37,491 nucleotides of DNA from an uncultured Chlorobiaceae bacterium (GTDB lineage: Bacteria > Bacteroidota > Chlorobiia > Chlorobiales > Chlorobiaceae): NCBI GenBank assembly GCA_903915955.1, contig CAIWUU010000129.1, positions 1-37,491 of the forward strand, written 5' to 3'. Below, piece after piece: positions 10,801 through 18,339 of this stretch (positions are counted from its first letter, which is position 1; every line of letters begins with the position of its first letter). The translations under genes were made by a program, and so were the position numbers. The notes beneath the pieces are model-generated. The model did not search any database, was not told the origin of the DNA, and saw nothing but the letters and a program-made list of their open reading frames with translations.

Positions 10801-11023
10801 CTCTGATAGTGTTTTCAATGCTTCGGATATCCTGATTGGTGCAGGTGTTACAAAGGGAACTGTCGGGGGTAACGAACATCTCATTTTCAACACAGCAAAC
10901 AAGGCTCTCTACTATGATGCCGATGGAGGTGGCGCTGGAGCAGGTCTGCAGTTTGCGACATTGACCGGAATTACTACCCTGTCGCACACAGACTTCATTA
11001 CAGGCGTAATGGTTCCGCCATAG
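7838..11023 (+). CDS. Multidomain RTX-type secreted protein: DUF4347 - zincin-like (HELGH) - RTX - VWA - cadherin-like - RTX
   Basis: 1061 aa. DUF4347 (IISHGSPG...LLLYGCNVAGG), ALVHELGHALTGK, DFAIVVDTTGSMGDD (MIDAS), cadherin-like DITLSNNMVSENASIGQVVATLSAVDVD, and many GGxGNDxLx nonapeptides followed by a DF..GSDKIEL tail. Confidence 0.9.
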   Translation: MAKTIVFIDSRVSDYKSLILQLDSGTKYQVLDANLDGIAQIASALSGQSGYDSVQIISHGSPGSMTIGNTKLDRASLSQYVTQLSGIGHALTESGDLLLYGCNVAGGAEGRVFVDMLSQMTGADVAASDDLTGSASKGGDWELEVQTGVIETALPISNIALQHYGYTLTSFSDIEAKTTIEGFTVEQKASILSDLQTAYEDSPIAKKMFDDWIATYGHTINISYASGQYRGFLNAGRVEIDPAYIENLSYINDKGEAVLHSQLGALVHELGHALTGKRDNISLLDYQGANVKYINTIWEQLGLDKEISYIAQAWEIGKPVPSVFGSDDVDLHKAIYAYTSGTAIDVARTGDINMNLYALGASNDLLIGGPSANILQSGSGDDFLFGSGGNDRLYGGSGIDTAIYFGSPLDYDIRKNPDGTWSVGNVRGGEDAGLDTLVNIEAVQFDDDQGGHQTYELQKSGLTFQTDFAIVVDTTGSMGDDIAGVKAVAADLVDAAFADGTADARIGVVTFKDITNGEPSEVVLPFTEQDNFADRKSAAINAINSIGLGDGGDWEETAFDGLRLALNGSMGQWRFGAGIMRVAMFTDAPAKDGDLAAEVTALAHSVGATVETHASLTGAGGSVDTFSLSFGDSTPVASAGIFGDGDSLPPFEYTDEPVTPDEIASQVQIFTIVVGTPYFDTTAFESIASDNGGRFMTAEDNDALIKALFDIIEGINNPPTDITLSNNMVSENASIGQVVATLSAVDVDAGETFNYLLLGNPGNLFGLDGANLVVTNALDYETAVSHDITVRVTDSANNTFDKPFTIDVTNVSGVFINGTSGANVIDAAHTLVSQSLPTNEEDTINGLSGNDTISGLGGNDMINGDSGNDALYGGGGNDTLNGGSGNDVLNGGAGNDSLNGGSGNDSISGLDGNDILIGDSGNDTLDGGSGNDTFDGGDGNDTLTGGTGNDTFQFSKLLGQNNIDVIADFQSGSDKIELLASLFANVRGSDSVFNASDILIGAGVTKGTVGGNEHLIFNTANKALYYDADGGGAGAGLQFATLTGITTLSHTDFITGVMVPP
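10369..10695 (+). repeat. RTX (calcium-binding nonapeptide) 27-bp tandem repeats inside the CDS
   Basis: About 12 consecutive copies of G(G/D)(S/A/G)GND(x)(L/I)(x), from NGLSGNDTISGLGGND to LTGGTGNDTFQF. Confidence 0.9.
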
Positions 11024-11131
11024 GCGTTACTTGCTTGCCTCGATTTCCCGAATAAATTATAACGAGGTAGTGCTACGGTGATGCAATATTTGTAGTCCCG
11101 AGAATTTCCGGTCACTTGTTAAGGATGTATC

Positions 11132-11213
11132 CACATATACCCGGGAACGCTGATCCCCAGTTCGGCATATTATCCTCTTTTTTTGCCGAGCTGGGGATCG
11201 GCGTTCCTATGTG
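11132..11213. repeat. Long intergenic inverted repeat / hairpin element
   Basis: Arms GGAACGCTGATCCCCAGTTCGGCA (11144-11167) and TGCCGAGCTGGGGATCGGCGTTCC (11184-11207). 24 positions pair, two of them as G-U. An outer stem CACATA/TATGTG extends it. Confidence 0.88.
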
Positions 11214-11340
11214 CTGCATTCTGCGCAGTTGCCACTGTAAGAGAGTCACTCACACCACTTTTCCGGAAAGCTCTCTTTCGTCATCAAGCACTTCCTGATT
11301 TATAAAAAGAAATTTTTGTTTTGCTTTAAACTGATACTAT

Positions 11341-11352
11341 ATTGATATCAAT
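11341..11352. promoter_or_regulatory. 12-bp perfect palindrome ATTGATATCAAT upstream of the Rrf2 regulator; candidate operator
   Basis: Perfect dyad ending 11 nt before the Rrf2 ATG at 11364. The function is inferred. Confidence 0.45.
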
Positions 11353-11363
11353 TAAGGGAAGCT

Positions 11364-11819
11364 ATGAAAGTATTGACAAAAAAAACGGATTACGCAATAC
11401 GGGCTCTCTTGATGCTCGGAGCAAAACGAGGCAGTTATGTTTCAGCCAAGTCGATTGCGGCTGAGCAGGATATGCCCTATCAGTTTCTTCGTGGTGTGTT
11501 GCAGGAGATGATTCGTCACGGTTTAATTGTTTCGAAGGAGGGTGTTCAGGGCGGGTTTATGATGGAAAAAGATGCTGATGATATTGGTGTCAGGCAGTTG
11601 ATTGAGATTTTTCAGGGGAGAGTGCAGGTGTCGGAGTGCATGTTTCGCAAGCAAATTTGTGCCAATCGTTCGCGATGTGTCCTTCGCCACGAAATCATGC
11701 GGATTGAGCAGGTGGTTAGTAACGAATTTGAACAGGTAACTATAGGGAAGCTTCTTCGGAAGCTCAATGCGACTGGTAATCTGATGCCAGCGTTGAAGGA
11801 TGGGGAAGAGCCAAGCTAA
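11364..11819 (+). CDS. Rrf2-family transcriptional regulator (IscR/NsrR-like, probable Fe-S sensor)
   Basis: 151 aa. Winged-helix start KVLTKKTDYAIRALLMLG, recognition region GLIVSKEGVQGGF, and three clustered Cys in CMFRKQICANRSRC (CX6CX5C). Confidence 0.9.
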   Translation: MKVLTKKTDYAIRALLMLGAKRGSYVSAKSIAAEQDMPYQFLRGVLQEMIRHGLIVSKEGVQGGFMMEKDADDIGVRQLIEIFQGRVQVSECMFRKQICANRSRCVLRHEIMRIEQVVSNEFEQVTIGKLLRKLNATGNLMPALKDGEEPS

Positions 11820-11839
11820 AAATTACAAGAGGGGAGTGA

Positions 11840-12718
11840 ATGATGAAGAGAGAGATTATTACGATAGACGAGAAGCGATGTACTGGTTGCGGTGATTGTA
11901 TTCCGGGATGTCCCGAGGGTGCTTTGCAGGTAATTGATGGAAAGGCCCGGTTGATCAGCGATCTGTTTTGCGATGGTCTTGGGGCATGTCTCGGTCATTG
12001 TCCGACTGGAGCGATGAAGATAGAGAGTCGTGAAGCTGAGCCCTATGATGAAAAAAGGGTGATGCAGGAGAGTATTGTGCCAGGTGGTACCAATGTTATA
12101 GCCGCTCATTTGCGCCATCTTGCCGATCATGGCCAGAGCGTTTTTTTGCAGCAGGCGCTGGAATTCCTCGAAGAGAACTCTCTTGTCAATCCTCTGAAGA
12201 ATGAGGCAGGTGCAACATCTGTCGTTCAGAATGCTCATACTGCCAACCACCATCATGAGGGGGGATGCCCTGGGAGTCGGATGGTGGATTTTGGTGAAAA
12301 GGGAGGCAGTCGTGTTGCGCCTTCCGGGGGTGCTGAGAGTGCCCTTCGTCAATGGCCGATTCAGCTTCATCTGATTTCACCACAAGCCCCCTGTTTCCAG
12401 GGTTCAGATCTTTTGCTTGCTGCCGATTGCGCCGCCTATGCCGTCGGGGATTTCCATGGCTCCTTCATGCGTGGAAAAAGTCTGGCCATTGCCTGCCCTA
12501 AACTTGATTCCGATATGGAGATTTATGTTGAGAAGCTTACAGCAATGGTTGATATGGCTCGTCTCAATACTATTACGGTAGCAATCATGGAGGTTCCCTG
12601 TTGTGGCGGTTTGATGTCGATTGTGGCACAGGCGCTTCGCAATGCGCAGCGCAAGGTGCCGGTGAAAAAGGTTGTAGTCAGCTTGCAGGGTGAAATTTTG
12701 TCAGAAGAGTGGGTTTAG
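11840..12718 (+). CDS. 4Fe-4S ferredoxin-type protein of hcp-associated type
   Basis: 292 aa. CTGCGDCIPGCPEGAL and CDGLGACLGHCPTGAM clusters, then HHHEGGCPGS, ACPKLD and VPCCGG. Confidence 0.85.
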   Translation: MMKREIITIDEKRCTGCGDCIPGCPEGALQVIDGKARLISDLFCDGLGACLGHCPTGAMKIESREAEPYDEKRVMQESIVPGGTNVIAAHLRHLADHGQSVFLQQALEFLEENSLVNPLKNEAGATSVVQNAHTANHHHEGGCPGSRMVDFGEKGGSRVAPSGGAESALRQWPIQLHLISPQAPCFQGSDLLLAADCAAYAVGDFHGSFMRGKSLAIACPKLDSDMEIYVEKLTAMVDMARLNTITVAIMEVPCCGGLMSIVAQALRNAQRKVPVKKVVVSLQGEILSEEWV

Positions 12719-12750
12719 GATAATGGACAATTGAAGTAAATGACGGTGAT

Positions 12751-13170
12751 ATGCTGAAGGATGCGATGGGTGGTTATCGGGGCACGGCCTGTGAGATAAG
12801 CAGGATTATTCTGGAGCATCCGGAGAATGCGGAGGCATGGTATAACAGGGGCAATGATCGTGCAAGTTGCGGGGAGTTTGAGGAAGCTGTCAGTGATTAT
12901 ACGATGGCGCTGAAAATTGGGCTTCGGTTTCGTGAAGCTGTTAATGCCTATGGCAATCGTGGTATGGCAAGAGTTGAAACAGGTGATCTTGATGGCGCAA
13001 TTGATGATTTCAGCGAGATCATTGAGCGGAAACCAAAAAACTTTTGGATGCTACGTACCGCATGTTTGAAGAGGGCTTTACTGAGAGAAAAAAAAGGCGA
13101 CAACCTTGGCGCAATGGACGATCGGAATGCAGCACTGCGGTTGTCGGGCAGTTCAACCGTTGCTTGTTGA
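12751..13170 (+). CDS. Tetratricopeptide repeat protein
   Basis: 139 aa. AEAWYNRGNDRASCGEFEEAVSDYTMALKIG and NAYGNRGMARVETGDLDGAIDDFSEIIERKP match the TPR consensus. Confidence 0.8.
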   Translation: MLKDAMGGYRGTACEISRIILEHPENAEAWYNRGNDRASCGEFEEAVSDYTMALKIGLRFREAVNAYGNRGMARVETGDLDGAIDDFSEIIERKPKNFWMLRTACLKRALLREKKGDNLGAMDDRNAALRLSGSSTVAC

Positions 13171-13184
13171 GTGGGTGCTGGTCG

Positions 13185-13249
13185 CCTCGATATATACGTC
13201 GGACGCCGAGTGGCGCGAAGCGCATATCGAGGTGCAACTCGGCGTCCGA
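13185..13249. repeat. Interleaved inverted repeats (A-B-A'-B' topology) between the TPR gene and hcp
   Basis: A CCTCGATAT 13185-13193 / A' ATATCGAGG 13224-13232. B TCGGACGCCGAGT 13199-13211 / B' ACTCGGCGTCCGA 13237-13249. Both pairs are perfect. Confidence 0.88.
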
Positions 13250-13335
13250 AACAAGATTTTAAAAAAAAGAGTCTCTTTCACTGACGAGCAGGAATGAGAT
13301 GTATTTGTTCAATTAGCAAAAAAGAGGAGAAAACG

Positions 13336-14964
13336 ATGGGAATGTCTTGTAACCAATGTCAGGAGAGCATTCACGGTACTGGATGCAGAGCGAGAGGGGT
13401 GTGCGGAAAGGATGAATTGACCGCAAAACTTCAGGATGTGCTTGTGTATGCAACTGAAGGGCTCGCACTTTCGGCTGAACAACTGCCAGAAGGCGTATCA
13501 AGAAAAGTTGGTCAGCTTATCAGTGAGTCGCTTTTTGTCACTGTTACCAATACCAACTTTGATGAAGATGCGATTGTCGTGCAGATACTGAAAACTCTGG
13601 CTCTGCGCGATGAGCTGAATTTTGCGCAGGATCAGAAGCCTGCCCATGACGCCGCTCGATGGAGTGGCAGCTCAAAGGAAGATTTCCTTTTAAAATCACT
13701 CTCTGTCGGTCTCGACAGCCTCAGTGAAAACGAAGACCTTCGTTCCCTGAAAAGCCTTGTGCTCTTTGGCATCAAGGGACTTGCAGCCTATACCGATCAT
13801 GCAGCCGTTCTTGCCTATCATGATGATGATATCTATGCTTTTTACGTTAAAGGCCTTGCTGCACTGACCAAAGATCTTTCGGCTGACGAGCTGACCGCCC
13901 TTGTACTGGAAACTGGTGGTGTTGCCGTCAAGGCAATGGCGCTGCTCGACAAGGCAAACACTGAAACTTACGGGCATCCCGAAATTACCATGGTGAAAAC
14001 CGGTGTCGGCAAGAATCCGGGTATTCTGATTTCAGGTCATGACCTGCGTGATCTGGAGGATCTGCTTAAACAGACAGAAGGAACAGGTGTTGATGTCTAT
14101 TCGCATTGCGAAATGCTTCCGGCACACTATTATCCTGCTTTCAAGAAATATTCTCATTTCGTCGGAAATTATGGTGGTTCCTGGTGGTCTCAGGACAAGG
14201 AGTTCGAATCCTTCAATGGCCCGATTCTCATGACGACAAACTGTATTGTTCCTGTGCGTGAAGCGTATCGCAACAGGATGTTTACTACCGGCATGGCGGG
14301 TTATCCAGGGCTGAAACATATTCCCGCCAGACCAGAGGGCGGCCAGAAAGATTTTTCAGCGCTTGTTGCTCTTGCAAAAACCTGTAAATCACCGGTAGAG
14401 CTTGAAAATGGGGAGATTGTCGGAGGCTTTGCGCACAATCAGGTGCTTGCGCTTGCCGACAAGGTTGTTGATGCCGTGAAGTCCGGCGCTGTCAAGCGTT
14501 TTATCGTGATGGCGGGTTGTGATGGTCGCCATGCTTCACGACGTTATTATACCGATGTTGCAGCGGCATTGCCGAACGATACCATCATCCTGACTGCCGG
14601 ATGTGCAAAGTATCGCTACAACAAGCTTGAGCTTGGCGATATCGGTGGCATTCCACGCGTGCTTGATGCCGGTCAGTGCAACGATTCCTACTCGCTTGCC
14701 GTGATTGCCCTGAAACTCAAGGAGGTTTTCGGACTTGCGGATATCAACGATCTGCCGATCTCTTTCGACATTGCCTGGTATGAGCAGAAGGCTGTAACGG
14801 TACTGCTTGCCTTGCTCTATCTGGGTGTAAAAGGCATTCGCCTCGGTCCAACACTTCCCGAGTTTCTCACTCCGAATGTAGCGGCAGCGTTGGTCGAGAA
14901 ATTTGGTATCAAGCCTATAGGAACTGTTGAGGCTGATGTTGAAGCCATGATGGCTGGTGCCTGA
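13336..14964 (+). CDS. hcp: Hydroxylamine reductase / hybrid-cluster protein
   Basis: [26 protein letters not shown]-terminal Cys motif. Downstream [78 protein letters not shown]. The ORF opens at 13294, but the ATG at 13336 with SD GAGGAG fits better. Confidence 0.95.
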   Translation: MGMSCNQCQESIHGTGCRARGVCGKDELTAKLQDVLVYATEGLALSAEQLPEGVSRKVGQLISESLFVTVTNTNFDEDAIVVQILKTLALRDELNFAQDQKPAHDAARWSGSSKEDFLLKSLSVGLDSLSENEDLRSLKSLVLFGIKGLAAYTDHAAVLAYHDDDIYAFYVKGLAALTKDLSADELTALVLETGGVAVKAMALLDKANTETYGHPEITMVKTGVGKNPGILISGHDLRDLEDLLKQTEGTGVDVYSHCEMLPAHYYPAFKKYSHFVGNYGGSWWSQDKEFESFNGPILMTTNCIVPVREAYRNRMFTTGMAGYPGLKHIPARPEGGQKDFSALVALAKTCKSPVELENGEIVGGFAHNQVLALADKVVDAVKSGAVKRFIVMAGCDGRHASRRYYTDVAAALPNDTIILTAGCAKYRYNKLELGDIGGIPRVLDAGQCNDSYSLAVIALKLKEVFGLADINDLPISFDIAWYEQKAVTVLLALLYLGVKGIRLGPTLPEFLTPNVAAALVEKFGIKPIGTVEADVEAMMAGA

Positions 14965-14970
14965 TCCGAT

Positions 14971-15561
14971 TCAATAGTGTACCACGACATAGAAGAGATT
15001 TTTTTTGATCTCACTGATAACAAACTGGTAGCTTTTCTCATTTCTCCACCACAGAATCTGGTGCCACCATTTTGGCTCTGTTGGTACCAGAATAAACTGC
15101 TTTGACGATCCATTAAACGCTCTGCTCCATGTCTGATGAAGACGGAGCAGGTGCGGAGGGTCACTTACAATAATTGCGCTTTTCCATTCCTTTCTTTCCA
15201 TTGTCCTGGATGTGTTCACAGCCTCCTCCCAGCTTGTCCCGGACTTGGTATCAACCATAATCACCTCTTTCGGGACTCCCATTGCCCTCATGCGGCGTTC
15301 TCGCCAGTTCGGGTGATTTGGACGGTAAAACTGTTCATCAATACCCGTCAGAATGATATGACCGGCATAACCCTTCTTGTATAGTTCAGCACCCTTGCGT
15401 ACCCGAAGTCCATTATCGCCTCCCAGTACAATAATGACATCAGATTTTACCGGCGTGTCGGCATAATGGGAAACCAGAATACCAAGACTTAAAAAACAGA
15501 GAGCAACTGTAACACTGATCCAAAAAAGAAAAATAACGGTTCGTTTAAAAAAGAATTTCAT
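14971..15561 (-). CDS. YdcF/SanA/ElyC-family (DUF218) membrane-anchored protein
   Basis: 196 aa. N-terminal TM, VKSDVIIVLGGDNGLRVRKGAELYKKGYAGHIILTG, DTKSGTSWEEAVNTS, IIVSDPPHLLRL. Confidence 0.85.
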   Translation of the reverse strand: MKFFFKRTVIFLFWISVTVALCFLSLGILVSHYADTPVKSDVIIVLGGDNGLRVRKGAELYKKGYAGHIILTGIDEQFYRPNHPNWRERRMRAMGVPKEVIMVDTKSGTSWEEAVNTSRTMERKEWKSAIIVSDPPHLLRLHQTWSRAFNGSSKQFILVPTEPKWWHQILWWRNEKSYQFVISEIKKNLFYVVVHY

Positions 15562-15839
15562 AAAGACAATTAGGGGATTTAAATCCTGTAATGCACCCGC
15601 CGGTGTTCCTGCCGGTTGCGGAAAATAATCAATTCATCACAAGAGTGGGGATCAGAAAGTGCAAGTCGTACAAAATATGGTCTCATTATTGTCTTCCAAA
15701 GGTAATTTCCATGAGTTCAATCGCGTTATTTTCGATCATTATCCGTTTAACAATAAAGTTCTAACGAAATGACACTGTTTATTCGGTGATTTATTTTTTA
15801 AATTGTTTTTTTTGTTTTTAATAAAACCAGTTTTAGCTC

Positions 15840-17873
15840 ATGTCCCATACCACAAAGATCATGGACTATGAAGGTTTTTTCGGTAAGGCTATTATAGAGA
15901 GTATTCCAGGCTCCTTTACAATCTGTGATATCAATGGTCGACTGATTTGCTGGAACGATTATTTCAGGGATAAAATCATCGGAAAACCGGAGAGCGAGAT
16001 GCTTCATGCCGATGCGATGGAGGTTTTTCATCAGGACGATAAAGCATTTGCAATAGATTCTATGCGCAATGTTCTTGAGCTTGGTGCTGAGGTAATTGCC
16101 GAAGGGAGAGTTTTTCTGCGCGGTGGACCAAAATTTCAGTGGAGGATGATTACTGGCCGCCGGATAATTATGGACAATAATCCATTTGTGATCGCAGTTG
16201 GGATTGATATCACTGAACGAAAGCGGTTTGAAGCTCAGAGTGCGTTTCGTCGGCATCTTGTTGGTATGGCTGATACACACTCTGTTGATGAGTTGCTGAA
16301 TGCGACACTTGATGAAGCGCAACGTCAGACAGGGAGCCCAACGGGATTCCGTCAGTTAGTTTCTGATGATACTATTCCATTTTCATTACGTCATTTATCC
16401 GGTTTGCACCATAAAAAGGGGGCAGGTGGTGCGATGGCTGGTGAGCTGTTGCTGCATGAAGGAGAGGTATCTGACGATCTTGTATGGGATCGGACATTAA
16501 TTTTTAATGATGACGAATCATTCCGTTTGTATGATATCTGTAGCGACATGAAGAGAGCCCTCTTTATTCCGTTGATGCAGGGAACAACGGTTGCTTCGAT
16601 TCTCTGTGTGGGTGATAAACCTTATGATTACGATGAGGATGATTCTATGATGGTTGTTGCCCTGACCAATATTGTGACGGATATTGTTTCTCGCAAGTGC
16701 GCCGAACTATCGGAGCAGAGAATGCAAAACACGCTGTTGCAGGCACAGAAAATGGAGCTGGTAGGCAAACTTGCCGGAGGAGTTGCCCATGACGTTGACA
16801 ACATGCTGGGAGTGATTCTTGGTAATGTCGAAATGGCCATGAAACGAGAGGTTGCTGATGACTTGTTGCTCAATAATCTGCAGGCAATTCTCAGAGCTGC
16901 GGAACACTCTGCCGGACTGATGACCCAGCTTCTGGCTTTTTCAAAAAAACAGATGGTGTTGCCGATAGTGCTCGACCTCAACTTGATCGTTGAAAAGATG
17001 CTTGTTATGTTGAGAAAGTTGATCGGTACAAATATCTCTCTGGTATGGATTCCTGAAAGGCAAAGTACATTGGTCAAGATTGATCCTGCTCAAATTGAGT
17101 TGATTCTTGCTAATCTCTGTTGTAACTCCCGGGATGCCATAACCGGGTCAGGAAAAATTACCATCGAAACTTGCCGAAAGCATATTAACGAAGCATGCAA
17201 TGGTGGTCATTCATTTATTGAGCCTGGCGACTATGTAATGCTCGTTGTGACCGATAATGGATGCGGTATCGAAAAAAAGGATTTGCCGCATATTTATGAA
17301 CCCTTTTTTACGACAAAAAAGGCAGGAAAAGGGAGAGGTATGGGACTTTCGGCAGTTTATGGTATAGTCAAACAGAATAATGGGGGTATTCAGTGCCAGA
17401 GTGAGAAAGGCAGGGGAACAACTTTCCAGATTTGGTTGCCCAGACATTCAGGTTATGCTGATCTGGATGGAGATGAACCATCGGTACCATCTTTCATTCA
17501 TGGTAAAAAGAGGATATTGCTTGTTGAAGATGATCCCGAAATTCTAAACATCTGCAAGCTGATGCTTGAAAATAATGGATATGAGGTGCTTGCAGCATCT
17601 ACTCCCGTTGATGCGATCCGGATCTCCTCTGCTTATAGTGGCGACATCCACTTGCTTCTGACAAATGTTGTGTTACCGGAGATGAACGGGTGCGATCTCT
17701 CTGCACAGCTTACGTCAATAAGAGCAAACCTGAAAACATTGTTCATGTCTGGCTATATGCCAAACATTCTTTCAAGCAAGGGGGGCGTTGAGCGGGAAGT
17801 GGACGTTATCCACAAACCATTTTCAATCGACACACTCCTTTCTGCTATTCAGAAGATGTTTGACCAGACTTAG
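15840..17873 (+). CDS. PAS-GAF hybrid sensor histidine kinase with C-terminal (degenerate) receiver domain
   Basis: 677 aa. PAS/PAC (GIDITERKRFE), H-box KLAGGVAHDVDNMLGV, N/G boxes (NLCCNSRDAI, VTDNGCGIEKKDLPHIYEPFFTTKKAGKGRGMGLSAVYGIVKQ), receiver RILLVEDDPEILNICKLML. Confidence 0.92.
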   Translation: MSHTTKIMDYEGFFGKAIIESIPGSFTICDINGRLICWNDYFRDKIIGKPESEMLHADAMEVFHQDDKAFAIDSMRNVLELGAEVIAEGRVFLRGGPKFQWRMITGRRIIMDNNPFVIAVGIDITERKRFEAQSAFRRHLVGMADTHSVDELLNATLDEAQRQTGSPTGFRQLVSDDTIPFSLRHLSGLHHKKGAGGAMAGELLLHEGEVSDDLVWDRTLIFNDDESFRLYDICSDMKRALFIPLMQGTTVASILCVGDKPYDYDEDDSMMVVALTNIVTDIVSRKCAELSEQRMQNTLLQAQKMELVGKLAGGVAHDVDNMLGVILGNVEMAMKREVADDLLLNNLQAILRAAEHSAGLMTQLLAFSKKQMVLPIVLDLNLIVEKMLVMLRKLIGTNISLVWIPERQSTLVKIDPAQIELILANLCCNSRDAITGSGKITIETCRKHINEACNGGHSFIEPGDYVMLVVTDNGCGIEKKDLPHIYEPFFTTKKAGKGRGMGLSAVYGIVKQNNGGIQCQSEKGRGTTFQIWLPRHSGYADLDGDEPSVPSFIHGKKRILLVEDDPEILNICKLMLENNGYEVLAASTPVDAIRISSAYSGDIHLLLTNVVLPEMNGCDLSAQLTSIRANLKTLFMSGYMPNILSSKGGVEREVDVIHKPFSIDTLLSAIQKMFDQT

Positions 17874-17999
17874 GCAGCGAAGAGTTACTGGTATAGAAAG
17901 AACAATTCAATAAGTGCCAGATTTTCTGTAAAAAAAGAAAATCAGATGTCATTACCAATAAGTTTGCGCAGCGAAATATTCCGTTCTCCGTTCTCAGTT

Positions 18000-18057
<58 letters not shown>

Positions 18058-18276
18058 TGCAGGAAAAAAAAGAGAGGGAGGGAGGGACTGTTGGTCGCAA
18101 AGAAAAGAGTAGATGCTCATCTTTTCTGGTGGAGGCGGAGCTTCGAGTGGCATTTCACCAAAAGTCGTCCGGTACACTACATTGGTGCTAACAGACGACT
18201 GCCACAAGCATCAGAGAGATTTTCCTACGAAAAAGAGGCACTCTTCCAAAAATAAATCTCTATGGGTCATATTCCC

Positions 18277-18339
18277 CGCCTCTTGAGGCGTAAAGTGTGA
18301 TAGAGTTTTCTTCAAAATACCCCGCTGCTTGCCGAGGGG
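18277..18339. repeat. Pair of REP-like GC-rich palindromes
   Basis: CGCCT-CTTG-AGGCG at 18277-18290 and ATACCCCGCTGCTTGCCGAGGGGTTCTTTATT around 18320-18339, in a non-coding AT-rich context. Confidence 0.55.

Noticed and set aside
10450-10902. 150-aa minus-strand ORF rich in SLPEPPLRVSLP repeats
   Set aside because: Antisense of the RTX nonapeptide repeat array. Its periodicity is a by-product of the 27-bp coding repeats.
11816-12370. 184-aa minus-strand ORF
   Set aside because: Antisense to the Fe-S protein with clear 4Fe-4S motifs. No recognisable domain.
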